This document shows, in pieces, positions 47,401 to 63,600 of a DNA stretch of 64,000 nucleotides (positions within the stretch are counted from its first letter, which is position 1; each line of letters begins with the position of its first letter). The notes beneath the pieces were generated by a model. It saw only the letters and a list, made by a program, of their open reading frames with translations, was not told the DNA's origin and ran no database searches. Source of the DNA: Spizellomyces sp. 'palustris' (Eukaryota > Chytridiomycota > Chytridiomycetes > Spizellomycetales > Spizellomycetaceae); contig QEAR01000073.1 in NCBI GenBank assembly GCA_006535965.1, positions 37,408 to 101,407 of the forward strand, read 5' to 3'. The position numbers and the translations under genes were made by a program.

Positions 47401-50400
47401 TATATTTGCGGTGGCAGGCCTGTTTGATATGACGCAGGATCCGCAGTATGGTCTGGCTGTCAAGGAAGTGCAAAGGTCAAAGAACAAAGAGTTGAGGGAA
47501 CTTTTTGCTTCCGGCTTTGGTATACATAATGCCGGGATGCTGCGGTCCGATCGGACCTTGACGGAACGTCTATTTGAGAAGGGTTTACTCAGGGTATGTC
47601 TCAGTTCTGCGTGTATCCCATAACCCATATGATATTTGACTAAATCTTGCGTTAGGTCTTGTGTTGTACGGCGACGCTTGCGTGGGGTTCGTGTCGCAAG
47701 AATACTTCTTAGCTCCCTCTTTACTCAGTTTTGACAACACGTATTTGTTTAGGTGTCAACCTTCCTGCATATGCAGTAGTCATCAAGGGAACCCAGGTGT
47801 ATGATGCACAGAAAGGTGGCTTTATGGATCTCTCTATTTTGGATGTGCTCCAGATTTTCGGTCGTGCTGGACGGTACGTGATGACCGTCGTTCCATGCAT
47901 AAGTTTTCAGATTGATATAATGTGATTGCCCAAATTCGAGCAGACCGCAGTACGAAGATCGTGGTGTCGGCTACATTCTGACATCACATGATAAGCTGAG
48001 CCATTACGTCTCCGCAATGACGCAGCAGCATCCCATCGAGTCCCGATTCGCAGAGCACCTCACGGACAATCTGAACGCTGAAATTTCACTTGGAACAGTA
48101 ACGTCTCTCGACGAAGGCGTCAGATGGTTATCCTACACATACCTGTACGCGCGAATGAAGAAGAACCCCTTCCAGTATGGATTAAACTGGAACGATATTC
48201 AAGATGACCCGGCCTTAATTAAACGTCGACGCGACTTAATCATCGCAGCAGCAAAGACATTGGCCAAAGCCCAAATGATCACCTTCGACGCAGAAAGGGG
48301 TTACCTTAACCCAAAAGATTTGGGAAGGACCGCAAGTAGCTTTTACATTCAGACCGCAAGTGTAGAGGTCTTCAACGAGATGATGCGGCCAACGATGACA
48401 GAAGCGGACGTATTGAGTATGCTCAGTATGAGCGCGGAATTTGAGAATGTTAAGGTTCGGGAGGAGGAGGTGCAAGAAATAAAGGGTTTGGAGGAGAATG
48501 ATTGTGTTTGTGCTGTTAAGGTACGCATGCGGCATTTCAATCTTCAAAATGGAGGGATCTAAATCTGTCCAACCTAGGGCGGCGTTGACACCAGTTACGG
48601 CAAGACCAATATTCTTCTGCAAAGCTTCATTTCTCGCGCTCATATCGAGGATTTTGCTCTGGTCTCTGACACGGCCTATGTGGCACAAAACGCCGCCCGT
48701 ATCTTGAGAGCATTGTTCCAGATTGCCTTGAATCGAAACTGGGGCCCAGCTTCCTCAGTTATACTATCACTCTGCAAGGCGGTGGATAAACGCATGTGGT
48801 CATTCGAACATCCTTTGGGACAATTTGATCTCGCACCAGAGATTGTGCAGAAATTGGAGAGAGCGCCAAGACAGTTGACCATCGAGGATGTGCGGAATAT
48901 GGATGTGAGAGAAGTCGGGCAGCTAATTCGACATCAAAAGATGGCCGGTACGGTCATTAGATGCGCTCAACAATTTCCGTCCTTGATTCTGGATGCAACG
49001 ATCGCGCCGATTACTCGGAAGGTGTTGAGAGTGACTTTAACGATTACGCCGGATTTTATCTGGAATGACCGGGTGCACGGATCGGTTGAGCCCTGGTGGA
49101 TTTGGGTGGAGGATTCAGAGAATACGGAGATTCTGTATAGTGAATACTTTTTGCTGCATAAACGTGCACAAGACGAGGAGCAGAAGCTGGGGTTCACCAT
49201 TCCCATCCCAACAACATCTTCAACCGTTGACGAGCTCCCACCCCAAATTTTCATCCGCGCAGTTTCAGATAAATGGATTGGAGCCGACATTATCATCCCC
49301 GTGTCGTTTAAGCATCTAATTCTTCCCACCCTGAATAGAGCACCTCACACGGAATTGTTGGATTTGCAGCCACTCCCCGTTTCAGCGTTAGACAACCCGA
49401 TTCTGGAGGATATCTGCAGGCAAAGATTTGAATACTTCAATCCTGTGCAGACCCAGATCTTCCATACGCTGTACCGAAGTGAGCACAACGTTCTCGTGGG
49501 CGCGCCAACGGGCTCCGGAAAGACCGTTGCAGCGGAATTGGCAATGTGGGCGACCTTCAGGGATCAGCCCAAGTCGAAAGTGGTCTATATCGCTCCATTG
49601 AAAGCACTGGTTCGCGAGCGAGTCCAAGATTGGCGATCTCGACTGACATTCCCTATGAACCGCGAACTCGTGGAGCTGACGGGAGACGTAACTCCCGATC
49701 TGCGTACCATCCAAAAGGCAGATATCATCATCACAACTCCCGAGAAATGGGATGGAATCAGTCGAAGCTGGCAAACGCGTAAATATGTCACAGACGTGTC
49801 ACTGGTGATCATCGACGAAATTCACCTTCTAGGAGGAGATCGAGGTCCGATTTTGGAAGTTATTGTCTCCAGAATGAATTATATCTCTGCACAAACAGGA
49901 AAAAAGATTCGGATTGTAGGATTGAGCACGGCGCTTGCGAACGCAAATGATTTGGCGGATTGGCTTGGGATTACGCATGTTGGATTGTTCAACTTTAGGC
50001 ACTCAGTACGGCCCGTCCCATTGGAGATTTACATTGATGGATTCGCCGGCAAACATTGTGAGTTGGTGACCGTGGTATTGAGTGACGACGTGGTGGAGAG
50101 GCTTACCATTTCTATTCGGCCATTTTTAGACTGTCCGCGAATGATGTCGATGAACAAACCAACCTATACGGCTATACTAACGCATTCCCCCAGGAAGCCG
50201 GTGATAGTTTTCGTATCTTCGCGGCGACAAACGCGGCTTACCGCCCAAGACTTGATTGCGCTATGCGGTTTGGACGAAAACCCCAAACGATTCCTGCATA
50301 TGCCAGAAGAAGACTTGGAAATCTTGGTCTCGCAGGTCAAAGACCAGTCCCTCAAGCTTGCCCTTGGATTTGGGATCGGTCTGCATCACGCCGGTTTGAT

Positions 50401-52124
50401 AGAAAGTGACCGAAAAATCTCTGAAGAGCTCTTTGTGAATGGCAAAATCCAGATTCTCATTGCTACAAGTACGCTTGCGTGGGGAGTTAATTATCCCGCG
50501 CATCTCGTCGTCATTAAGGGAACAGAGTTCTACGATGCCAAGGTGAAGGGATACGTCGATTTCCAGATTACTGATGTCCTGCAAATGATGGGGCGAGCGG
50601 GACGTCCCCAGTTTGATGATTCTGGTGTTGCACGGATTTTCGTACATGACATCAAGAAAAACTTTTACAAAAAGTTTTTGCACGAACCCTTCCCGGTTGA
50701 AAGCAGTTTACATACATGTTTACATGATCATACGTGTGCTGAGATTGTCGGGGGGACGGTGACAAGCAAACAGGATGCGATGGATTATTTGACATGGACG
50801 TACCTTTATCGGAGATTGCAGATGGTGAGTAGCTACGTTTGAAGTAGCCTATGGTTGTGGAGCTGACTGGGTTATATCACAGAACCCAACGTTTTATGGA
50901 GTCCAAGAGCCTTCTCCCGAGGGTATCAATATTTACATGTCCACGTTGATCGAAAATTCCCTGCAAGCTCTTGCCGACTCTGCGTGTATCGAAATTGACG
51001 GCGACTTTTATGTGCACCCTACTGTGTATGGAAAGATTGCGTCATACTATTATCTCCACCATAAAACGATCCGAACACTGACGCAGCGCCTTGGACCCCA
51101 TTTCTGTGCACCGTCCGCCGCTAGAGCCGGTGAGGGAGATTTTCCGAAGATGCTGAGGATTTTGTGTGACGTAGCAGAGTATGATGAGCTCCCTGTACGG
51201 CACAATGAAGACAAGATGAATCAGGATCTCGAAAGACTTTTACCTGTTCCCGTCAACTTGAACGAACAAGGCAGTTCCTTTGGCATTGGTCCATTGAACG
51301 AAGGCAAAATCTACGATTATGATGACCCGCATGCGAAAGCTTTTTTGCTACTCCAGGCCCACCTTACCCGCTTGGGAACATTGCCCTGCGCTGATTTTGC
51401 TACTGACACGACTTCGGTATTGGATCAATCAATCCGTATCATGCAGGCCATGGTGGATGTCGCTGCCGAGGATGGGTACCTGTCTACCTGTCTGGGTGTC
51501 ATGCACATGATGCAGTGTATCAAGCAGGCATGGTGGCCTACACGATCAGAGTTGGTAATTTTGCCAAGGATAACGAATGAAATGGCATCGATGCTGAAAG
51601 TGAGGGGGGACCCCGTGATTCATCTAAAGCACATTGCAAGGTTGAGTGATCAGGATATAGAGGAAGCATTGGGTGGGGTGGGCCTTGCCCCCGCCCATGT
51701 CGGAGAGATTAAACGCATCACCCGAAGCTTGCCATTGTTGAGTGTCAGGTCTAGAGTGGAAAATGCTGTTGAGAAGTTGCCCGGATTATGGGGCGTGCAA
51801 CGTGGACAACAATATGAACTCCGAGTCGAGCTCGCACGATTACGGCCGTATCGGGGAAAAAACAACCAACACCGGGTATATGCTCCAAAGTTTCCCAAAC
51901 CCCAATATGAAGGCTGGTGGGTGGTTCTTGGCGATGCTGTTGAAGACGAAGTAGTTGCCATCAAGCGTGTTGCTGCGACGGGCAATCGATCCGATAAGAT
52001 GTCTACTGGACTGAAATTTATCACACCTGATGAACCTGGGGAGGTCGAATTGACCTTGTTTATGGTTAGTGATGGATATGTAGGAATGGATGAAACTGCC
52101 AAGGTCCGACTTTTAGTACTATAG
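44480..52124 (+). CDS. SLH1: Ski2-like RNA helicase ASCC3/Slh1
   Basis: Large multi-exon gene, about 2,000 aa, with two helicase cassettes. Cassette 1: [28 protein letters not shown] (Walker A across intron 46304-46368), [48 protein letters not shown], then its Sec63 region. Cassette 2: [58 protein letters not shown] and [12 protein letters not shown], then a second Sec63 region to LRLLVL-like end. Both cassettes keep their key motifs, unlike Brr2 cassette 2. ASCC3/Slh1 splits stalled and collided ribosomes and supports alkylation repair. In-frame intron 50058-50129 restores [12 protein letters not shown]. Confidence 0.92.
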
Positions 52125-54322
<2,198 letters not shown>

Positions 54323-54643
54323 TTTTGAAAGGGGTGATGGGTGGTCTAGTATAGGAGACTTGGTGACGTTTCCATTTTGTATAAAATTTCACCGAATGGG
54401 TGCTGTTTTGTTTCGTTATTCCCCTTGCGCACTTGACGTTGTTGCCAAAGGCAGGTTGGTTGCAGAGCCAGTGTGGCTTTGAATCCACGGCTGGAACCTC
54501 TCGATCAATGTGACGTCAGCTTCTCGTTCCGCTCAGTTCGCCCAGTTGTTTTGCTTGCCTTGACGTGTTGACCTTTTCCTTGTCTGCTAGATCTGTAAAG
54601 CTTTTTGCAAAGAGTCCATTCCAATTATTATCGTTCTGTAGCT
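54323..54643. other. Short intergenic region (GAPDH to acetate kinase)
   Basis: About 320 bp with the GAPDH 3' end and the acetate kinase promoter; nothing else seen. Confidence 0.5.
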
Positions 54644-56066
54644 ATGCCTCGTATTCTTGTTGTGAACGCTGGAAGGTGAGAGATTGTCCTCTTCTGCCAT
54701 CATATCTCGGTCGTTCCAAACATATTAAGCCTGTGTACAGCTCCACCATCAAATTCCGTCTCTATAACCTCACATCCGCGTCAAAATTGACCATCCTCGT
54801 AAAAGGCACGGCGTCCTCCCTCGGGGCCCCAAAGTCTCCCATCCAAATCCAGATTCTCAAAGACAGCGATGCAAATACCACATCCAGGACGCTCACTGAC
54901 GAAGCCACTGATGGAACGGATCACGAATCTGTATTCAGAAAAATGATACAGGTTTTACAAGACAACGATGAAAAACTCTTAACTGATGTTCTGGCGGTTG
55001 GACACCGCGTCGTTCATGGTGGCCAGGATTTCACTCAACCGACTCTCATCACACCCTCCTCTATCTCAACGCTTGACTCTCTCTCTGCCCTTGCACCCCT
55101 CCACAACCACCCCAGCGTAGTACTCATCAAAACAACGCTTAAGCTCTTTCCAGACTCAAAGCAAGTTGGGGTGTTTGATACGTCTTTCCACTCGACCCTG
55201 GAAGAAAAAGTATGGCGGTACCCGCTCCCTTTTGAGGCATGCAACCAGAGCGGGTTGAGAAAGTATGGCTTCCATGGGACGTCACATAATTACGTTTCTC
55301 GTCTGGTCTTGGATCGTCATCCGGGTATAAACCTTATTTCCCTGCACCTGGGCAACGGGTGTAGCGCATGCGCCATCAAGAACGGAGTCTCCATCGATAC
55401 ATCTATGGGATACACGCCTCTGGAGGGACTCATGATGGGCACACGGAGTGGGGACATTGACCCTTCCGCACCTTTTCACATTTCCCAGCCGGGGTTCTCG
55501 CTGGACAAAGTACCTGCGATAAAATCCGCCCCAGCCGGTCCCAAGATTTCTAAAGTGGAAGATGTGCTCAATCATGAGAGTGGGTTGAGAGGCATTTGTG
55601 GCGAAAATGATGTCAGAAAGATTGTCGACTTGATGCGGAACGGGGAGGGGGAGAAGAAACGGAGAGCCGAGCTGGCGTTCGACATGTTTTGTGTGGGTGT
55701 GCCCTCTGGTCTCTCACCTCACAAGAATGCATAAACTTACAATTTTGATCGTTTTAGTACCGAATCCAAAAATATATCGGCGCATATCACATTGCCTTAA
55801 ACCCGGCCCACGGGATCATCTTCACAGGCGGAATAGGGGAAAACTCATCCCTGGTGCGGGCAAAAGTCTGCCAAAATCTCACATGCATCGGTGTCCATCT
55901 AGAGGAGAGCAAGAATGAAAAGTGCTCATTGAACGATAACAAAGTTGTGGAGATTTCGAAAGAGGGAAGTCCAGTCAAGGTATTTGTTGTTGCAACAGAC
56001 GAAGAAGGAGAGATCGCGAGGATTTCCCTTGGGTTGGTAGAGAAGGAGAAGGGAAAGGAGGAATGA
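54644..56066 (+). CDS. ackA: Acetate kinase
   Basis: Three exons, 54644-54675, 54741-55692, 55758-56066; 430 aa. It interconverts acetyl phosphate plus ADP and acetate plus ATP. The 32 nt first exon codes MPRILVVNAGS and joins to STIKFRLY, giving the ASKHA phosphate-1 motif NAGSSTIKF. Other motifs: VGHRVVHGG, VFDTSFH, KYGFHGTSHNYVS, SLHLGNGCSACAIKNG, DTSMGYTPLEGLMMGTRSGDIDP, then FTGGIGENSSLVR in the last exon. All active-site signatures are intact. In fungi this enzyme usually works with Xfp phosphoketolase. It lies directly downstream of GAPDH on the same strand. Confidence 0.95.
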
Positions 56067-56253
56067 GGGAGCTATATGTTTGAGATGGGTATGGGTAGTG
56101 AACTATCAGTATTACGATTACGGTTATTGCTGTCCATGTTGGGTATCCAGCACCCATACAGTCATCCCAAAAGTATATTCACAAGAAGGTATTAAATAAC
56201 GATGCATATGAGCATCTCCCGACGTCCAACCCGCAGTCACCACCAACCCAGCG

Positions 56254-57404
56254 TTACTCGTCACTGACCATTAGAGACCGATCAACCTCGGGCAACTGAG
56301 AGAAAAAATGCACCAAAAAAACCATCATTAGTTGGACCGTAGCTCATCACACGGACAATACGAAGCCACCCACATCGGTCATACAGGCATCGGCGGGCAC
56401 GACCAACGCGTCGTCTGGCATAATCTATGGCAAGCGAGATTTCAAAGCCGCCCCAAGCGAAATGCAATCCACTAACGAAAAACCTACATCAAAGTACTTT
56501 ATCATATATAAAACTCTCGCATACAAATGCGACTCGATCTACCAGAAATAGTTAGCGACCTACCAAGCAGAAGAAGCCAAAGCAAAAGTACTAACCTCAA
56601 ATTCGGTAAATATCTCCCGATGATGAAACCACGCATGGGCAAAAATCCTATACAATCTTCTGGTAACATTCGAAAAATGCTTTAATGACGTCGGCGGTAT
56701 CGACACTCTAGAGGTTCACATCCCAATCAGCATGAGGTTGGTCGATCGCAGGGATGGAGATAAATAAGCATCTCTCTCACCTACTAGGGAAATACTTTTG
56801 ACTATTCAACAGCGCTGTGGCACTGTCCAAGGTATGTATGATATAATCCAGTGCCGAGCACTAGCCAAGACTATCAACCACCAACATTATCACATACTAG
56901 CCTTCAAACTCTGGCATACCTGCTGAGGGTTCGGATGTCCAGCACAGAGATACAACCATTCTAAAGCTTTCATTTCTGGACACGACGACGCAGTGCACTC
57001 GGATTCCAACAGAACAACAAAATTGTTCAGATCCTGACATACTTGTCTTCCAATATGGGAATCATAAGCCCGCCTCGTTCACCAACAATACGCATTTTGA
57101 CGGAACTCAGGAGCAAATACCGTAGAAGCTCGTATCGCCATAAATCTCGGTCTTGACCTTCGGGTACCTCGACGATCTTTTTGACATCGGATGCATCGTT
57201 GCGGACCATATTTTGGATATATTGTTGAACGGAGAAGGTAGATTCCATTTGCTCAAGAGGTATCGTGGGCCACTGTGACCAGTCCTGCTTGCGGTGAATA
57301 GAAAGCAAACGGTCAGCGGGAAAACACAGCAGGACTGTAGCACGGATGGATAATACTTCATGGCGGATACCGGGTCGGTTACGAAGAACCTGAGCCTGCG
57401 GCAT
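56254..57404 (-). CDS. MOB4: MOB4/phocein family protein
   Basis: About seven exons, around 210 aa. Spliced reading: MPQAQVLRNRPGIRHE, QDWSQWPTIPLEQMESTFSV, QQYIQNMVRNDASDVKKIVE, PEGQDRDLWRYELL, DLNNFVVLLESECTASSCPE, MKALEWLYLCAGHP, ALDYIIHTLDSATALLNSQK, YFPSRVSIPP, YRIFAHAWFHHREIFTEFE, then SHLYARVLYMIKYFD. This matches MOB4, a subunit of the STRIPAK phosphatase-kinase complex. The zinc-ligand Cys and His positions (SECTASSC, HAWFHH) are kept. The 3' end is unsure: the last exon may stop at 56425 or, after one more intron, at 56254. The donor after the ELLR segment is also weak. Confidence 0.8.
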
Positions 57405-57665
57405 TGTGTATGGTTGTGGATGAGGGAGACGGCGTCTCTATAGCACGACGGTTGGGCCCGCGTGCGTAAATGTAGGTGGTTGAAGATCCTTACCTTCCCG
57501 CCTGCAGGCAGCGCGTCTAAGTTGCTTGTCCACGTGACACTTCTGAGACTTCTCGTACAAACACGCTTTCCCAAAGATAAATAAAAGAACATCATTCAGG
57601 AAAGTCATCATCTCCAATCCACCAAGTCCAACATGAAAAAAATATTAATCAAAAAGTGCGTCAAA

Positions 57666-60600
57666 CTATGTACAAAAATTGCCCCAATCTGCTGCCCTTC
57701 CGTAGTCGCTCTCTCCTGCCGCAAGAAGCTCCTCCAACTCCCTTTCATCCTCCTCAGTCAAGGACGGCAAGTCCCCTTCATCCAGTTGATTGTCTGTTAG
57801 CGTATCCAAATAATCGAGCTCTTCCAGAAGTCGTGTTCTAGCCAAGGTTTTCTTCGAAGACTCTAAAGCCGAAGATAGCTGTTGCTGAAGGGCAGTAAGG
57901 TCGACACCATTGGAGTGCGGAGGTGAGGGTGTGCGCGTCTGTAATTTGGTATTCTCGAGGACCACCTCATTCTGCCTTTGTTTTCTGAAAATGAAGAGGT
58001 TATAACTCTTTACTATTCACGTCACGGTAAAGGAAACGGTCGCACGTACTTTGCTTCACCTTCCCCTAAGAGCGCTTTGCCACGTTTCCGTTTTGCTGGC
58101 GACGGTGAGAGGTCACCTCCGTCGTCATCAGCAAGGTCGCTGAGCAGCACTCGCTTGTGAGACGATGTCAGCAGATTTATGCTCTTCAGTTTCGGACTGA
58201 CTTCGTCATCAGATCTGAAAATGATGGTTGTAAGGAATGTTTCCCACACACTAAAGCAGGTGCGCTCTTACATGGAAGGTAATCTCACATCATCGCCAGA
58301 GACACCATCATCTTCCCCCGCAGACGTCTCATCTTCTGACTCGTATTCTGGCGCCTCTATTCTCAGCCACTCCATGACTTCTTGATACCAACTGTCAATG
58401 ACCTTTGTCATCGCGATTCCGAAACCCTCTAAGGCATAAACAGCAAGTTGCCGTGGGTAGGGTGCAATGCGGAACTTCGCAGTAAACTGCGTGTCTAGAT
58501 GAATAAAGATAGCTCGCGTCACGACTTCGGCGAGTTCGCCAAATGGAAATCGAACAGCAACTGTACAAATGGGTCCATGCATTAGCGAAGTCTGAGATGT
58601 TTATTGAGCAACGTTGTCTCTTTGGCACCTGTAGCGGCCGTCCGGCTATATCCCTCGAAAAGCTGAATGAAGGAGTCAAAGAGGCTGCGTCGCTCCGTGC
58701 CCCGCATGGCAGGAATCGTATCACACACATCCGATATCCATGTGCAGTATATCAACCATAACCCTCTAAACAATCAGCCACACAATGCTCAGATTAGTTG
58801 AAACTCGCATGAAGGTCGCGGGCCAGCAGCTTACCTCAAATTAGCATCCACTGATTTCCCAAGCTGGTCTACGTACTCATCCACGACAAAACGGCCATGC
58901 TGACGTAGAGGTGGCAACACAAACTGTGCCAGCATCACCCTCATCTCTTCCAGTCGTCCTATCGAGTTCCAATTCAACGGAACATTCGTTCCTCCGTCCA
59001 CGGGTGGGCAACCCGGTGTGGCAAACTCGTATGGAGGATAGTTGAGGCCCTCTACGTCTGGTCCAGCCAGGACGTAAGCATATACCTCCATCGCAGCATT
59101 GTACATTCGAATCAGTGTGTTGAAGGTAGGTATATTACATTCAGGGATGTGCGCCATTCGGTGTGGAAAGCGGGACTGCAAAAGGTATGAGTGCTCCCTG
59201 AAATGAATGCGAAGCATTGACTCTCCTAGGACGTCTTTCCCTGAACACCGAAATCATAACTAAGAGTTCCTTAGGAAGAAATGCCACAATGCCCACTCAC
59301 CGTCCATTCCGAACCAGTTCATCTCCGGTTCCGGTTGCGATCTTGCCACCAACATCTCCACTGCCTCCACCAGGTCCTCATTAGCTTTGATCAAATCATT
59401 CAGCTTATCAGTGTACTGAATCTCCAGCCACCCGATATCCGATATCGGCCCATGGACTTGCACATCGCCTAATTGAAAGGCTTGGCGAACCTATTGCACT
59501 CGTATTTTATGAGGATCACGTAAAAATCTTCGTCAGACACAAATAAACATTACCCTGGTTTCTAACTCGGCACGTGGCAATTTGGGAACAGACCAATACA
59601 CAAACAGGAGCGGTATTTTGCTCCTTAGACTTTGCTTCGGCAGAGCGTTGATGAAGTTCACGAACCGAGATCGCTCCTCGTTGAAGTAAAACCTGACAGC
59701 ACCATAATTAAGAAACGTTGGCAGAGCCAGCGCTCAAAAATAAAACCCACCCACCCTTTATCTTTACCACTTTCAAAAAGATCGAATTGGAAGATTGCCG
59801 CATTAAGCCCATGAAGAGTCTTCATAGCTTCCTCCTATCCGCGCATGGCAGCTCCATTAGCATTGAAGAATAGGCGGTAACGGATGTGTACACACCGGTA
59901 AGGCATCTGTTACATGCCGAACAACTGCCCAACAATCCCATTCACCATCTTGCACCCGTGTCCGCTGCAATTCCTCGGTTCCAACGTCGTTGGCCAAAGT
60001 CGGCATTGCATTGTTCGCGCCGCCAAATTTTGCTTTCAGCCATTGAATAGGTAACCTTTGCCTATCGGTGGAAAGGAGGTGAAAGGTGGGGGTTGTGATA
60101 CAAAGTTTGTAGTGAAGGGTATGGCCATGAACACGATTGCTATGAATTTCGCGTAGTATGGGATATGTGAGGTCAGCGAGGTCGATGCGCTCCATCAGTT
60201 GCTGTTCAAGGGCAGCCACCTGAGACAAGGCACACGATCAGCTCCAACTGAATTGTGGCATGTCATTTTTACGACGAACCTCATCCGTTGCCCTCGCCAT
60301 CTCCTCGTCCCTATTTGCGGACCCAAGCATAGTGAAGGCAGTTCCTGCTGTCCCCATCAAGGCTTTAGCCTGCTCTCGGAATGAGACTCTCGGTGGGACA
60401 ACCTCCGAACCCGCCAAATTCAAGAAAGTTCGCACAGCCTCTCGCTTCGCTTGCTCTTTAGCATGAAGTGCTGGTAGGCGATGCGCAAAAAATCTCCACT
60501 TTGCACGAATATCTTCGCGCATTGAAACCTCTTCTGCCAATTCTTTCACGCACTGGTGTATAGTTTCCCCCAGTATGCGAGCCGCTACGTATTTTGAAGC

Positions 60601-63600
60601 TTCAGTCTTCTGGCGTGCAATCCGTGTGCGCGCCTCCGCCTCTTTACGCTCTCTATCTAATAGCTCAGTGTCCTCTGATGGGTAGGAATCGCGTAAGTAC
60701 AGTTTCTTTGTACTTGAAGCGCGGAATTGTTAATGGCGAACCTGGTATGACGGGCTCTGGAGGTGTCTCGGGTCGGGTTGGAAACGCAGGGGGTGTGAAG
60801 GAGGGTACGATGGAGGGCTGGGATTCGGCACGTGGTAATTGTGGACCTTTTGTGGACCGGGTTAAGCATTCGCTTTGTCGAGGAGCCAGCACTGTGTACA
60901 CCTTACCAGTTTGCGCTTCAAGCGTGCTAGTCGTCAATGAGGGGGAAGCTATCAAGCCGACGTCCGTTCGTTGCTCGACCAAGTCAGGCTTTCGAGGAAC
61001 CAATCCGGCCGACGTAGGTGGGCCACCACCAGAAGGTTGTTGTAGCCCGCCTAAAATGGGTATGCTGAGATTTGCGCCAGATGCGGGAGTCGCTTGTGGT
61101 GGTTGATCCTGCTGACCAAAAGACGACCATGCAGTCGCTTGTGACTGGGGTGACTGGGTTATAGAAGATGGAAGTGACGGGAACGGCAACTGCGACACTT
61201 GTAAGGGATGGAGGGGTAGAACCGCTTGTCCGGCCTTTTGAGTCGCTTGACCGCTAGCGATACTCGTTTGTCCCATGAAAGCACTGCCTTGTCCAAAAAA
61301 TCCGCTTGACGGGCCTGCCAAGACGGACTGTTGCTGGTTGACAAAACCGAAAGCATGTGAAAAGGTACCTCCTCCAACGGATGAAGTAGGCAGCCGAGCT
61401 GTCGTAGCAGCAACTTGCCCAAAGGTAGGAACTCCGCCTGGAATGGTAAGCATTGCAACTCCTTCCGGTGATTGTGCTTCGTAGTGGGGCACTTCATGGG
61501 TCATATCAGGCACATTGCCGTCTATAACATCCGCCTCCGTGACATCTCCCAACTTTCCTTCCACAAGACGATTCGCCACCCGCGGTTGAAGAGAAACTCT
61601 CTTAGCATCTAATAAGACAAGAGGGATCGGTCAACAATCAGAACCGAGGTGCTGCCCTTCCACTTTTTCATACCATTGAATTTCCCAGGGACCATTTGTG
61701 ACTTCCCATCAGTTCCGGTGATTTTTACTTTTCCAATCTCTGCGTACAATCGTCCTTCCACTTCCCTGATTGGAATATCATAGTACTCAAGGTCCACGGT
61801 AGCATCTTCTTCGTTGTCATAACCCAGCTGTTCCACGAGTGTTGCCACCGGCGTCAGTGTGTCCACTGCATTGGGAAAAACATACAAAGCGTTGTCCATG
61901 TGTCTGTATGCATGTCGACGAACAACTAGGAAGTGTGGGTGCGCCGCGCATGCTAAAAGATATGGGGTAGTTCGCTCCTTGATGATTTTGAAGAATAATC
62001 CGTATGCTTCGAAACCGCCTTCTCCTATAGTATCCCCTTCTTCTGTATAATCCTCATCTTCATCATCGTGATGGAGATCTAGTCGGGGCAACAGGCTTCT
62101 CAATCGGATCGCCAGTTGCATGTGCGGATCCAACAAAATTGGATCATTGATGAATTTCCTCTCGAAGCTAGATTGAACATCCGGGTTGAACGCATGATGC
62201 AAAAGATAGTACGCTCGGAACTCGGCCTCATTTGGCATTCTTTTGCCCTCCTCCCTGAGGTCATCGTAGAATTCCATCAGACTCTGTAGCGCTACGTAAG
62301 ATGTGTCAGTGCCCAGAGCAAACCCTCAAAGACCTATATGTTACAAGGTTCCTACTTTTTCCCAGCTGTTCATATTCCTGCTTTATATCTATCGTTTCAC
62401 ATAGCCGCTGAGAACACATAAGGTGATAGCGAGCGATCCGTTCAAACAGAACAACGGCTTCAGGGCCGCGCAAATTCTGGAGCGTCAAATCCTTCCTGAT
62501 GGCTCGTGTCCTATCACGAATGAAACCGTACGTGCGTTGCAAGTCATATTCTGGGATTAATTCGCGAACCAGGTAGTGTAACGTTCGCTATGACAGTCAC
62601 GTTCTCCGTCAATTGGCCACACCGGAGACGCACCAGAGCATATGAAACTAGAGCATACCTCCAGCACAGGTGGCGGTCGCACATCACATGGTAGGGGCTT
62701 TTCATCATCTGCGGCGGAACGCCGATATCTTTTAACTGCTTTTGCGTGGTCAACTCGGTCTGTGCCCGGAATCTAGTGGCATTTGATGTTTATATCCTCT
62801 ACCAGACTATCCTCAAGTTGACAACAGTCTGTGTACCTTCTCAAACTCCATCAAACCCTTCTGATACTCTCGTTCGTGGCGTTCGTACTCAGGACACATA
62901 TCCTCACACTCTCCGACAAAATCACGTGCATCTTCAAGCCGATATTTCTTATTTGGATCATCCATTTTGCCCTCAGAAATATACCTTTTCATCAGGGCAG
63001 GTCGAAGCTTTTTCATCTGCAGGAGGACGGAGTCATTGTCCGCCTCAATGACGCCACTTCTAGAAATATAGCATCATTTTTGTCAAACCTCCATATAGCG
63101 ATTATGTCCAGGCTGTGAAGCGAATCGCTCGGCACGAGACAGTTTCAAAACGCTTATACAAACTAGCTATCAGTTTGGGGTCTGAATTTATGGGAACAAG
63201 TACATTTGAATTCACCTGTCATCTGCGTCAGAGGAGTTGCCAGGGGTGGGTGTCAGTGCTGTTTGTCTCTGTGGAAATGACGACATTGGAGAAATAGCAA
63301 CTGAATTCGTCTGTTGTGAGGTGTTACCGCGTGATGGAGCTGGTGAGGTGGAGTAATCGTTAGCAAAAGGGCGCTGGGCAGCTTCTCCAGTCCGGAACGG
63401 TTGGGGTCGGCAGCTCTGATACAAGCTACTGGATCATGACTATCAGCATACCCTGTCTCGCAACGCTCTCGTCTCGATGTGTTGGAAGCTTGAGCTCTTG
63501 TGGGGTGGTGCCACTTCTTGGCCTTACCCATGTCATCGACGCTCCCCTCCCACCTCGCCTGGTGCCTCTGGGTGTCGTCCCCCCTATGTGGTCTCCCGTC

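Noticed and set aside
44480-50842. Frame breaks in the ASCC3 gene as signs of a pseudogene
   Set aside because: Each break coincides with a GT-AG intron that restores conserved helicase sequence.
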